8,316 nt of DNA from Desulfobacterales bacterium (GTDB lineage: Bacteria > Desulfobacterota > Desulfobacteria > Desulfobacterales > Desulfobacteraceae): contig JAKSBM010000194.1 in assembly GCA_022361135.1 (NCBI GenBank), positions 1 to 8,316 of the forward strand. The letters are read 5' to 3'. The translations under genes were made by a program, and so were the position numbers. Positions within the stretch are counted from its first letter, which is position 1. Every line of letters starts with the position of its first letter. Under the pieces are notes generated by a model. It saw only the letters and a program-made list of their open reading frames with translations. It did no database searches and was not told the origin of the DNA. Shown here one piece after another: positions 1 through 7,251 of this stretch.

Positions 1-1
1 G

Positions 2-160
2 GCCTGTTTGGCTGTCGACCAGCAACGACGGATCCCCTGCCAGGATGCGGGGGACCAGAATTTACCAGATGATGCCACGGTGAGAGCAAAAGAGATCAAC
101 GGCATGGGCCTGTTTCCCACGAAAAACTGGGGACTTAATACAGTTCCTATTTCTACTTGA
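2..160 (+). CDS. Possible 3' end of an unidentified gene (partial)
   Basis: A reading frame is open from the left edge to a TGA at 158-160 and would give about 52 C-terminal residues, ending in GMGLFPTKNWGLNTVPIST. Its start lies outside the window. The third codon positions are fairly GC-rich over the first two thirds, as expected for coding DNA here. I do not recognise the family, and no motif or catalytic residue can be assigned. The other two plus frames close at 72 and 83, and a minus-strand frame is also open across part of the interval. This is therefore a weak call that rests only on frame openness at the edge. Confidence 0.28.
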   Translation, partial: ACLAVDQQRRIPCQDAGDQNLPDDATVRAKEINGMGLFPTKNWGLNTVPIST

Positions 161-405
161 CCACTTCATTCCATCTGAATTGGTTTAAGAGAGTCCTATC
201 CCCGATATCATTGCGGGCACGGACCGATATGTCCCCCATTGAAAGAACGTGTGGAAAGCTGAGGCAGGGATTTATCCCTGGGAGCCCACCGAAAGCGCCT
301 ATTCTTTTGCCTGGACGTAGAGGCTGCCGGAATTATTTTTACTATTAAGTCTCATCCAATTTGCTTCCATTGCTTTGTTATTTCAATGGTGTTGTTTGAA
401 CAAGT
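161..405 (+). other. Intergenic region with small hairpins, no convincing gene
   Basis: No credible protein gene is seen. A 63-codon frame (157-348) has a TTG start, no ribosome-binding site and unlikely composition. Short inverted repeats occur in series: CCCG/CGGG (201-204 with 214-217), GGAC/GTCC (221-224 with 231-234) and CAGGGA/TCCCTG around a TTTA loop (265-280). The sequence CCGATAT occurs twice (202-208 and 224-230). With the terminator that follows at 406-449, this could be the 3' untranslated region of the upstream gene or a small RNA. No convincing promoter was found inside it. Confidence 0.35.
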
Positions 406-449
406 AAATGGATGCGTATGTTTAATTCCGCGATCCATTTTCTTTTTTC
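406..449 (+). terminator. Intrinsic (Rho-independent) terminator
   Basis: AAATGGAT-GCG (406-416) pairs with CGC-ATCCATTT (429-431 and 433-440), leaving G432 as a single bulge and a 12-base loop. The stem is followed at once by a pyrimidine run rich in T (441-450). This is the classical stem plus U-tract layout and it points along the plus strand. The complementary direction has no U-tract. It would stop transcripts arriving from the left, about 100 bases before the binding-protein gene. Confidence 0.65.
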
Positions 450-544
450 TTGACTCGCGGTGGTTTTGAGTGTTAGACACGTCAAACTTTCTTGGGATCA
501 AAATTGATGTTATGACTATCTTTAAAACTTTTGAGAGGAAAATT

Positions 545-1441
545 ATGTCTCGATGTGAGAATTGTAGTCGCCGCGAATTTTTAAATAAAACCGTTACTGC
601 GTTGGGGTTGGCCGCTGCTTCGGGGCTTTGTGTCCCCACAGGGCTTTTGGCTTCTGGAAAGGATTCCCTGGGGGTGGATATTACGGGGCGTTGTGTCTTC
701 AACAGCATTGTGGTGACCCACGAAAACCAGGAAGGCCTTCCCAATCCGTACCAGAATGAAACACCCTTTGCCTTTACCATGAATGACGATTGCTCCGGGT
801 TAGAGCATGGAATCCAGAGTGTACGTGATGGGAATGTGGACATTGCCACATTGCTCCGTCCTCTGACGGAAAATGAGAAAACAGAGCTGGAAGAAGTCCC
901 CTTGGATCGAATGGCCTATGCCGTGGTGGTGAACAAAAAGAATCCCGTGGATGATTTGACCCTGGAACAGGTATTGAAAATCTTTGCCGGTCAAATCACA
1001 AATTGGCAGGAGGTGGGTGGGCCGGACATGGAAATTTTACTCTATCAGCAAAAATGCGGGGCCAGCTTTGAACACCAGATGGAAAAGCTTTTGGCCCAGG
1101 CCGGTATTGTGAAAGATAGGGAACGCCTGGAAGATGCCACTTTATTCGTGGAAGTGACCGATAATCAATTGGAAAAGATCGCTGAGCATGAAATGGCCGT
1201 GGCCATCGTGCCGCGCATGTTTTTTGATGACAATTCCCGCCACCTTAAAGTCGACGGTATTCGGCCCTCCAGGGCGTCTGAAAAGGATAAAACCTATCCC
1301 CTTTGTGCCCAATTGTCCCTGGTGACCCGCAAATCGCCCTCCGCCGCCGCCCGTAAATTCATTGCCCATGTAAACGGCCCCCACGGTCGGGAGATCATGG
1401 AAAAAGGCTATGAAATGAATTGGCTGGCCAACGGATTCTAA
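545..1441 (+). CDS. Tat-exported PstS-like periplasmic substrate-binding protein
   Basis: The 298-residue protein begins with a clear twin-arginine signal, SRREFLNK (residues 8-15), then a hydrophobic stretch (16-34) and a likely cleavage point near LLASG (34-38). The start ATG at 545 has a good ribosome-binding site (GAGAGGA, 533-539); an upstream GTG at 470 would place an unlikely 25 residues before the Tat motif. The mature part resembles the phosphate-type periplasmic binding domain, notably [22 protein letters not shown] (138-159), which matches the helix of PstS-like proteins. The usual R-x-x-S-G-T phosphate loop is replaced by [11 protein letters not shown] (168-178), so phosphate is doubtful as ligand. 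CENC (4-7) precedes the arginine pair. No transporter genes lie beside it. The next gene downstream is a chemoreceptor, so a sensory role is the likeliest inference. Confidence 0.88.
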   Translation: MSRCENCSRREFLNKTVTALGLAAASGLCVPTGLLASGKDSLGVDITGRCVFNSIVVTHENQEGLPNPYQNETPFAFTMNDDCSGLEHGIQSVRDGNVDIATLLRPLTENEKTELEEVPLDRMAYAVVVNKKNPVDDLTLEQVLKIFAGQITNWQEVGGPDMEILLYQQKCGASFEHQMEKLLAQAGIVKDRERLEDATLFVEVTDNQLEKIAEHEMAVAIVPRMFFDDNSRHLKVDGIRPSRASEKDKTYPLCAQLSLVTRKSPSAAARKFIAHVNGPHGREIMEKGYEMNWLANGF

Positions 1442-1458
1442 TTCCCCTCCACCAGAAT

Positions 1459-1488
1459 TTCGTGGGCAATTTTTCCATTGCCCACGAA
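1459..1488 (+). promoter_or_regulatory. Perfect 12-bp stem-loop between binding protein and chemoreceptor
   Basis: TTCGTGGGCAAT (1459-1470) and ATTGCCCACGAA (1477-1488) are exact inverted repeats around a six-base loop (TTTTCC). The stem ends two bases before the AGGG ribosome-binding site (1490-1493) of the chemoreceptor gene. It lacks a downstream U-run, so it is not a standard terminator. It may protect the upstream message from 3' decay, or lower translation or read-through into the second gene. Confidence 0.7.
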
Positions 1489-1499
1489 TAGGGCAGACC

Positions 1500-3410
1500 A
1501 TGAAAATACGTAAAAAACTTACCATTGTTGTTATTTTTATTCTCATCCTGGCTGTGGCCTCTGCAATCTTGCCGATTTATATCAAATCCGGGACCATTCT
1601 CATGGCGGACAAGCAGGAACGTATCTCCCAATCCATGGAGAGTATCCGCAGGAATATTGAGTCGCGCTACCTCGGGTTTTCAGCGGATTTGACCGTGTTG
1701 GTGAAGGATCCGGAAGTGGTTGGATCCATGAAGGTGGCCAAATTTACAAAAAAATACGATCCCCTTCTGAAAAAATTGGCCCTGGCGGAAAGTTTACTTG
1801 GATACAACGGGATACAGGTCTTTGATCGCAAGGGGAAGCCGGTTCGAAAGGATATGCCCCATTTGCAGCTCCCAAAGGCGTGGGCCAAAATGGAGGATGG
1901 GGAATCCAGGGGCAGCCTGCACCAAGATGGCGATTTCATAAGGATGTTTTTTTTCAGTCCCATTTATCACAAAACCCAATTTCTCGGGACCCTGGCCCTT
2001 GAAAAGATCATGGATTCGCATTTTCTATCCACCTTTAACCCCAGCCCCAAGGTGGGTCTTTTCATCATGGCAAAAACGGGAGAGGGGTATGCGGCTGCGG
2101 TAAACTCAGACCCCAAGCGGTTTGTGGGCCTTTCTTCCATTCCCGGGGTCATTGGGGTCCAGAACAACGTGGTTCTGGGTGAAGAGAAGGGCGTTCTGGC
2201 TTTTTCCACGATTTCCCTGGGACCGGATCCCCATCAATTTATCATTGGTTTTTTTGAAGACAAGCATGAAGTGTTGGCGGTTCATTCCCAGATCCGATCC
2301 ATTTCCATGGTGGTGGGAAGTCTGGTTTTGCTGGCCGGTTGCATGGCTGCCTATTTTTTCAGCGGCACCCTTTCCCGTCCTTTGGTTCAGGCGGTTGCGT
2401 TTTCACGGCGGCTGGCCGACGGGGATCTAAGCGACACCTTGGACATTCAACGGCATGATGAGATCGGGGAATTCTGTCAGGCTCAAAATGCCATGGTCAG
2501 GGACCTCTCCGCCCTTATCCATCGTTTGGTTGAAACGGCAGGGCAATTGGACGGTGCATCCTCTCAATTGTTTCAGGTTTCCGAAAATTTGACATGGGAA
2601 TCCGGTGGAATGAGAGAGCGGAACAATACCTTGAATCACACTTCAAATGATTTGGACCAGAACATGCAGTCCGTGGCCGCGGCCATGGAGGAATCAACGG
2701 TGAATGCAGAGAATATCTCCCAGGCCGCCCAAGGGATGAAGCAGGAATTCAGTGAAATCGTCAGGCAGACCGATGCCGTGATTGAGATAACCGAAGCCGC
2801 TTCCCAAAGGCTTTCAGCATCCTTAAAGGCCATCCAGAATTTTGACACGGCTGTCACGGAAATTAACACCATCACCGGAACCATCTCCGACATCTCGGCC
2901 CGTACCAGTCTGCTGGCATTGAATGCAACCATTGAATCGTCCAGAGCCGGGGGGGAGAGTGGTCGGGGATTCGCCGTCCTGGCCAAGGAAATCAAAGAAT
3001 TGGCAGAACAAAGTGCCCAGGCCACCCACCACATTCGTGATAAAATCCAGGGGATGCATGCTGTTTCAAGCCAATCCCAATCGGAAATGGCCGGCTTTGT
3101 TGGAAGCATGGAAAAAATGGATCAAATTATCCATGATGCCGTGGCCCAGATTCGGTCCCAGGATGAGAAGACCCGGGACATTGTGGGCCATGTTTCCCAG
3201 GTCTCCCTGGGGATTGGACAAGTGAATGAAAGCCTGACACAGGCCACATTGGAGAGCCATGGAATCTGCCGTGAAATGGAAGAGATGAACCAGGTGTCCA
3301 TGAGGATTTCCCAGGGTAGCGGACAGGTAAGATCCAGTGCCCAGGGACTCACGGATATCGCCGGAGATCTCACCGAATTGGTTGGAAAATTTAAATTAAA
3401 TTGTGTTTGA
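1500..3410 (+). CDS. Methyl-accepting chemotaxis protein (transmembrane chemoreceptor)
   Basis: The 636-residue inner-membrane receptor passes ligand signals to the CheA/CheW kinase complex. Segments in order: membrane helix (about 7-28), periplasmic sensor of about 235 residues, second membrane helix (about 267-288), HAMP linker (about 289-341, with SRPL and DEIGEF), and a long coiled-coil signalling domain. The kinase-binding tip is [20 protein letters not shown]...[15 protein letters not shown] (about 465-502). The tip departs from the family norm: S for N in TNLLALN, T for A, and one extra Gly at residues 484-485 in the turn. The C-terminus (KFKLNCV) has no NWETF-type tether for CheR/CheB. 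ATG 1500 has AGGG six bases upstream. The gene lies 58 bases after the binding-protein gene, so the two are probably cotranscribed and the binding protein may be its ligand carrier. The sensor fold was not recognised. Confidence 0.95.
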   Translation: MKIRKKLTIVVIFILILAVASAILPIYIKSGTILMADKQERISQSMESIRRNIESRYLGFSADLTVLVKDPEVVGSMKVAKFTKKYDPLLKKLALAESLLGYNGIQVFDRKGKPVRKDMPHLQLPKAWAKMEDGESRGSLHQDGDFIRMFFFSPIYHKTQFLGTLALEKIMDSHFLSTFNPSPKVGLFIMAKTGEGYAAAVNSDPKRFVGLSSIPGVIGVQNNVVLGEEKGVLAFSTISLGPDPHQFIIGFFEDKHEVLAVHSQIRSISMVVGSLVLLAGCMAAYFFSGTLSRPLVQAVAFSRRLADGDLSDTLDIQRHDEIGEFCQAQNAMVRDLSALIHRLVETAGQLDGASSQLFQVSENLTWESGGMRERNNTLNHTSNDLDQNMQSVAAAMEESTVNAENISQAAQGMKQEFSEIVRQTDAVIEITEAASQRLSASLKAIQNFDTAVTEINTITGTISDISARTSLLALNATIESSRAGGESGRGFAVLAKEIKELAEQSAQATHHIRDKIQGMHAVSSQSQSEMAGFVGSMEKMDQIIHDAVAQIRSQDEKTRDIVGHVSQVSLGIGQVNESLTQATLESHGICREMEEMNQVSMRISQGSGQVRSSAQGLTDIAGDLTELVGKFKLNCV

Positions 3411-4229
3411 TATCCACCCCAGTGGGTAATGGATTCTTCCGTTTGGGGGATTCTTTCTGGGATATACCGTAAAGCAAAGGTTGGCATTGATAATCTCCGC
3501 CAGGGAGACCGAATTGTTCCGAAAACGGGCCCGACTTTTTTCCCCTTTCAGGCGGATGGCGTTTTCCGGGCAATTGTGTGTGCAGGCGTAGCATCGGATG
3601 CAATTGTGACTGAACATGGGGCGGGGGGCCACAATGATATTGTCCATGGGGCAGACCCGGGCGCAGACTCCGCAGCCGGTGCAATGGGATTCCACGGAAA
3701 ATTTTCTATCCACATCCCCGATTTCCCTGTGGTAGAGGCATCGGCCGATCTTACTGAGTTGTAATTTAATGATGTTGCACGGGGGGGATTTTTCTTTTCG
3801 GTTTTCTATATCTGAAACAATTTGGGCCAGGTGGTGGTCGATGCGTTTACTTTCCTGGTTCTGGATTTCTTCATCCATGTCAAAATACTTGATGGATGAG
3901 TCCACCATGCAGAGATGGTTCACATAGGAGAGGGGGATATGGTTCTTACGGGCCAGTCGTCCCAGTTGCGACAATGCCCCCATGTCCGTGTTCCCATAGG
4001 TAATGACGGCAAAGATATATGGGGCCCGGAATTGGGACTGGGTTAAAAATTTTTCCACCAGGGTGGGCACGCTGGCCACATAGCAGGGGAAAACGAAGCC
4101 AATGGACTCATCTGAAAAATACCGTTCCTTTGTTTTAAGTATTCCGGGGATGGAAACCAAATCGGCTTTGGGGAATTCCTTGGCAACGGCCAGGGAGTTC
4201 CCCGAAGCGGTGTAATAAAATATCTTCAT
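3396..4229 (-). CDS. EFR1-type flavodoxin/ferredoxin fusion protein
   Basis: This 277-residue protein combines an N-terminal flavodoxin-like region, with an FMN phosphate loop at [11 protein letters not shown] (6-16), and two 4Fe-4S motifs: [12 protein letters not shown] (Cys183, 186, 189, 193) and [12 protein letters not shown] (Cys210, 213, 216, 220). This is the architecture of EFR1 family ferredoxins, cytoplasmic electron carriers whose partners are mostly unknown. ATG 4229 is chosen because families of this kind begin right before the FYYT loop and a GGA lies eight bases upstream. A GTG at 4247 would add six residues and has no ribosome-binding site. The last 27 residues, after SLAEIINAN, look like an extension past the usual end. 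The gene converges on the chemoreceptor gene and overlaps its 3' end by 15 bases. It lies 183 bases downstream of the aldo/keto reductase and lacks the TetR-type site seen before its neighbours. Confidence 0.88.
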   Translation of the reverse strand: MKIFYYTASGNSLAVAKEFPKADLVSIPGILKTKERYFSDESIGFVFPCYVASVPTLVEKFLTQSQFRAPYIFAVITYGNTDMGALSQLGRLARKNHIPLSYVNHLCMVDSSIKYFDMDEEIQNQESKRIDHHLAQIVSDIENRKEKSPPCNIIKLQLSKIGRCLYHREIGDVDRKFSVESHCTGCGVCARVCPMDNIIVAPRPMFSHNCIRCYACTHNCPENAIRLKGEKSRARFRNNSVSLAEIINANLCFTVYPRKNPPNGRIHYPLGWISNTI

Positions 4230-4412
4230 GGGATAGATCCGATTCACTCGGATATTTCATGGTAATTTGCCCGGGAAGACATGGGGCTTTCCCTTCAATT
4301 GTCGTGTTGGAGAATCCCTTGGGCAAAACACTTCCAATTTACTTTCCCAACCTTGTGTTTCAGGGCAAATTCACCTGGGTGAAATATCCGTTGTAACGCC
4401 TTTAATTGTTGA

Positions 4413-5615
4413 TCAGCTTTTCTTTTTCACACGGGCCAGTCGTTTGGCCAGCCAGATCAGGGGTTTGGTGGTGATTCCTTCCATGTCCTGTGCCACCTCT
4501 TCCAATAGTGTGGGGATGGCCAAATCCTGGGGGCATTTTTCCAGGCACTTGCCGCAGTTCACACATTTTGAGGCCAGGGATGCTTTCCCCGTTAGGATGC
4601 CCCCATTCTGCAGCACATACATCATACCGGATTTCCGATCCTGGAAGGCATGCTTGGAATTGTACCAGGAAAAGGCCGAAGGAATATCCACACCGGCCGG
4701 GCAGGGCATGCAGTATTGGCATCCGGTGCAGCCCACCCGCATGACCCTGCGGAAGGTTTGGGCGGCCTCTTCCACCAGGGCCAGTTCCGTGGAACTGAAG
4801 CTGTTGGGTTCGGCTTTTTCAGCAAGGGCCATGTTTTCGGCAATGTGCTGGTCGTCATTCATGCCGGAGAGGACCACGGTGACTCCGGGATGGTCCCAGA
4901 TCCAGGAGAGTGACCAATCCACAGGGGTTCGTTTTATCTTCGACTTGTTCCATATCTTTTGCACCGCCGGGGGTGGGGTTTTGGCCAGGTTTCCCCCACG
5001 CAACGGTTCCATGACCATCACGGCCAGCTCCTTGGATTGGGCATATTCCAAGCCGACCGTACCCGCCTGGTGCCGGGTGTCCAGGAAATTGTATTGGATC
5101 TGGCAAAAGGTCCAATCATAATCATCCACAATCTCCGTAAAATGGGGAGACAGGCCGTGGAAGGAGAATCCGGGATTGATGATTTTTCCCTGTTCAACCG
5201 CATGGTCCAGGAATTCAATCACTCCGTGTTCCTTGGCCATGGCCCAGCTAGGGCCGTCCAAGGCGTGGATGAGGTAATAGTCGATGCGATGGGTTTGGAG
5301 CCGCTTGAGCTGCTTGTCCAGAATTTTGTCCATGTCCGCCTTTGAGGTACACATCCAATGGGGCAGCTTGGTGGCGATTTTAAGGCGGTCCCGGCAATGG
5401 TTCCTGGCAAAGACCTTGCCCAGGAAGGGTTCGCTTTTTCCGCCATGGTAGGGCCATGCCGTGTCAAAGTAGTTGATTCCCTTGTCCAGGGCATCCATGA
5501 TTTGTTTTTCCGCCAGCCTTTCATTGATGCCCCCCAACCTTTCGGGAAGGCGCATGCAGCCGTATCCCAGAACGGAAAGCGAGTCACCGGTTTTTGGTAC
5601 TTTTCGATAACGCAT
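4413..5615 (-). CDS. Aldo/keto reductase with C-terminal 4Fe-4S ferredoxin domain
   Basis: The 400-residue cytoplasmic oxidoreductase is of the COG1453 type: a TIM-barrel aldo/keto reductase fused to iron-sulfur motifs. The catalytic tetrad is visible as Asp51 and Tyr56 (NYFDTAWPYHGG), Lys83 (KIATKLP) and His117 (YYLIHALDG). The C-terminal part holds CTGCQYCMPCP (Cys296, 299, 302, 305) and CVNCGKCLEKCP (Cys351, 354, 357, 361), enough for two 4Fe-4S clusters, followed by a basic tail (KRLARVKKKS). Members of this group are thought to link NAD(P)H-dependent carbonyl reduction to electron carriers, but substrates are mostly unknown. ATG 5615 has AAGGA eight bases upstream. The gene lies 100 bases downstream of the short-chain dehydrogenase in the same direction. 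A copy of the putative TetR operator (5683-5698) and a GC-rich hairpin sit in that gap, so it may have its own regulated promoter. Confidence 0.93.
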   Translation of the reverse strand: MRYRKVPKTGDSLSVLGYGCMRLPERLGGINERLAEKQIMDALDKGINYFDTAWPYHGGKSEPFLGKVFARNHCRDRLKIATKLPHWMCTSKADMDKILDKQLKRLQTHRIDYYLIHALDGPSWAMAKEHGVIEFLDHAVEQGKIINPGFSFHGLSPHFTEIVDDYDWTFCQIQYNFLDTRHQAGTVGLEYAQSKELAVMVMEPLRGGNLAKTPPPAVQKIWNKSKIKRTPVDWSLSWIWDHPGVTVVLSGMNDDQHIAENMALAEKAEPNSFSSTELALVEEAAQTFRRVMRVGCTGCQYCMPCPAGVDIPSAFSWYNSKHAFQDRKSGMMYVLQNGGILTGKASLASKCVNCGKCLEKCPQDLAIPTLLEEVAQDMEGITTKPLIWLAKRLARVKKKS

Positions 5616-5642
5616 ATGGGCTTCCTTTTTTTGGAGATTGCA

Positions 5643-5659
5643 CCGGGCAGCCCGCCCGG
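5643..5659 (-). promoter_or_regulatory. GC-rich hairpin in the aldo/keto reductase leader
   Basis: CCGGGC (5643-5648) and GCCCGG (5654-5659) are exact inverted repeats around five bases. On the minus strand the hairpin falls between the putative operator and the AAGGA ribosome-binding site of the aldo/keto reductase. No U-run follows, so it is not a typical terminator. It may be a leader structure or a 3' boundary for the upstream dehydrogenase message. Confidence 0.4.
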
Positions 5660-5682
5660 GGGCTTGGCTAATCCGGTTTCAT

Positions 5683-5698
5683 AATTGAACGTTCGTTT
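5683..5698. promoter_or_regulatory. Putative TetR-family operator before the aldo/keto reductase
   Basis: AATTGAACGTTCGTTT contains the palindrome GAACGTTC. It matches the site before the dehydrogenase gene (6634-6649) at 15 of 16 positions. It lies 68 bases upstream of the aldo/keto reductase start. Repetition beside a TetR gene supports operator function. Binding is inferred. Confidence 0.6.
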
Positions 5699-5715
5699 TT
5701 GTTGAGACCAAGGGC

Positions 5716-6615
5716 TTAATACCTCACCCTGGTAAGGCCCTCGGAAATCTGCCAGAGCTGCTCGGCAGCGGCCATGTCACGGGCCCGTTTGATGGGGCGA
5801 ACCTTGACCGGGTATCCCTTCATCTGGGACCAGTTTCCCGGGGCGAAAAAATCGTTGGGTTCAACATCGGGGCCACAGGCCGCATACAGGGTTGGCAGGG
5901 CCCCCATGGCCGCAGTCTGGCCGAACATGGGATTGAGGAATTTTACAAAGCCGGTGTGTCGTTGGAGTTCGGTGGCCGCCCAGCCGGGATGGGCCGATGC
6001 GCAGATCACCGGTGAGTTTTTTTCCCTGAGTTTTTGGTTCAATTGGGCAATGAAGTAGAGGTTGGCGATTTTTGAAGCCCCATAGGCTTTCCAGGGTGAG
6101 TATTTCCGCTTTTCCCAATTGAGGTCGTTGAAATCAATTCTCCCAAACCAGTGGGCCGAGGAGGAAACCGCAATAATACGGCCGGCCGGAGACGCTTCCA
6201 CCGCTTCCAGGAGCAGGCCGGTGAGGGCGAAGTGGCCCATGTGATTGGTACCCATCTGGAGTTCAAAGCCTTCCAGGGTTTTGCCGTAGGGCGGGATCAT
6301 AACCCCGGCGTTGTTGATGAGTAGATCAATGGCGGGGAATCGGCGCAATACCAGATTGGCAAAGGCCTTGACCGAGTCAAGGCTGGAGAGATCCAGGGGC
6401 ATGACTTCCAACTTGGCCCCGGGCAGCTCTTTTTTAATGGTGCGGGCGGCAACCTTTCCTTTGGTCATATTGCGGCAGGCCATGACGACCTGGGCATTTT
6501 TTGCGGCAAGGGCCTTGGTGGTTTCAAATCCAAGGCCGGAGTTGGCTCCGGTGACCAGGGCGACTTTGTCGGTTAGATCGGGAATATCCGATGCGGTCCA
6601 TTTGGGTGACTTCAT
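5716..6615 (-). CDS. Short-chain dehydrogenase/reductase (retinol dehydrogenase-like SDR)
   Basis: This 299-residue cytoplasmic NAD(P)-dependent oxidoreductase has all the marks of an active SDR. The Rossmann loop is TGANSGLG (22-29), Arg48 (ACRN) suggests NADP(H), NNAG is at 101-104, and the catalytic residues are Asn124 (GTNHMGHF), Ser152 or Ser153, Tyr178 and Lys182 (YGASK). HPGW follows at 209-212. Sequence style and length resemble the retinol dehydrogenase/WW-oxidoreductase/protochlorophyllide reductase-like branch, whose bacterial substrates are mostly unassigned. ATG 6615 has AGGAG five bases upstream. It follows the TetR gene by 63 bases in the same direction, and that gap contains a copy of the putative operator. 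Control by the adjacent repressor is therefore likely. The carbonyl or alcohol substrate cannot be read from the sequence. Confidence 0.94.
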   Translation of the reverse strand: MKSPKWTASDIPDLTDKVALVTGANSGLGFETTKALAAKNAQVVMACRNMTKGKVAARTIKKELPGAKLEVMPLDLSSLDSVKAFANLVLRRFPAIDLLINNAGVMIPPYGKTLEGFELQMGTNHMGHFALTGLLLEAVEASPAGRIIAVSSSAHWFGRIDFNDLNWEKRKYSPWKAYGASKIANLYFIAQLNQKLREKNSPVICASAHPGWAATELQRHTGFVKFLNPMFGQTAAMGALPTLYAACGPDVEPNDFFAPGNWSQMKGYPVKVRPIKRARDMAAAEQLWQISEGLTRVRY

Positions 6616-6633
6616 TCCATCTCCTGTGGTTTT

Positions 6634-6655
6634 AATTGAATGTTCGTTTATTCAA
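6634..6655. promoter_or_regulatory. Putative TetR-family operator before the short-chain dehydrogenase
   Basis: AATTGAATGTTCGTTT (6634-6649) repeats the site before the aldo/keto reductase with one mismatch. It is framed by the inverted repeat TTGAAT (6636-6641) and ATTCAA (6650-6655), giving a dyad of the size expected for a TetR dimer. It lies 19 to 40 bases upstream of the dehydrogenase start, just before its ribosome-binding site, where a bound repressor would block transcription. Confidence 0.62.
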
Positions 6656-6678
6656 TTTCGATTTTTCATGGGAAGCGA

Positions 6679-7251
6679 TTAACGTTTAACCGCATCCCAG
6701 GCCAGTTGAAAGGCCGACTCAATGGCTTCCCGGGTCAGTTTAAAGTCCGAGCAGAGTTGGGGTTTGGCCAGCAAGGTAACGGGATGGTAAATGAAAGCGG
6801 CCAAAATTTCAAAATCAACGTCCTTGATGATTTTTTCCGCAATGCCCCGGTCCATGACCCGGAAGAAGGGAGCGAAAAATGCCTCCACCTCTTCAACATC
6901 AACCAATTGTCTGAATGGGCAATTGGAAAATTGTTCAATGTATTGAAAATAGTTGGAATGCTCCTGGGCAAAGGCGAAGATATTGATCCACAATTGTTTA
7001 AGGCAATCGTAAATGGGGGCGGTTTCGTCAAAGTCGTGCAACAGAAATTGACTCATGAATTCCTTGATCCGGACATAGGAGTATACCAGCAGCTCTTCCT
7101 TGTTCCCATGGTAAACATAGAGAGTAGCCGGTGAAACCTTGGCTGCCTTTGCTATTTTGGAAACGGAACTGGCCGCAAATCCGATTTCATTGACCACGGT
7201 AACCGTGGCTTCAAATAACGCTTCTTGCTTAATGTCGTCTTTCAATCTCAT
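6679..7251 (-). CDS. TetR/AcrR-family transcriptional repressor
   Basis: The 190-residue cytoplasmic DNA-binding protein has a typical TetR N-terminus: helix 1 (about 8-23, ALFEATVTVVNEIGF) and a helix-turn-helix at about 28-49 (SSVSKIAKAAKVSPATLYVYHG), with the family NKEELL continuation (50-55). The all-helical C-terminal half would bind an inducer and dimerise; it is too variable to name a ligand. The length is normal for the family. It heads a leftward gene block with a short-chain dehydrogenase 63 bases downstream. A diverged copy of the site found before the dehydrogenase and aldo/keto reductase genes sits inside its own promoter, so it probably represses itself and both enzymes. There is no ribosome-binding site before ATG 7251, and the predicted transcription start coincides with that ATG, suggesting a leaderless message. 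Confidence 0.93.
   Translation of the reverse strand: MRLKDDIKQEALFEATVTVVNEIGFAASSVSKIAKAAKVSPATLYVYHGNKEELLVYSYVRIKEFMSQFLLHDFDETAPIYDCLKQLWINIFAFAQEHSNYFQYIEQFSNCPFRQLVDVEEVEAFFAPFFRVMDRGIAEKIIKDVDFEILAAFIYHPVTLLAKPQLCSDFKLTREAIESAFQLAWDAVKR

Noticed and set aside
190..340. 6S RNA
   Set aside because: GAGCCCACC and hairpins are suggestive, but the long closing stem between the 5' and 3' ends and the central bubble could not be found.
157..348. 63-codon plus-strand frame as a small gene
   Set aside because: TTG start without a ribosome-binding site, no domain-like sequence, and the interval is dominated by inverted repeats.
352..849. 165-codon minus-strand frame
   Set aside because: Lies largely antisense to the well-supported binding-protein gene and crosses the terminator region; no domain is recognisable.
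3412..3434. Hairpin after the chemoreceptor stop codon as a terminator
   Set aside because: ATCC-ACCC/GGGT-GGAT is interrupted by a three-base bulge and is not followed by a T-run; it also lies within the converging EFR1 gene.
4370..4383. TTCACC/GGTGAA inverted repeat as the aldo/keto reductase terminator
   Set aside because: The stem is short, the loop is only two bases, and no U-tract follows on the minus strand.
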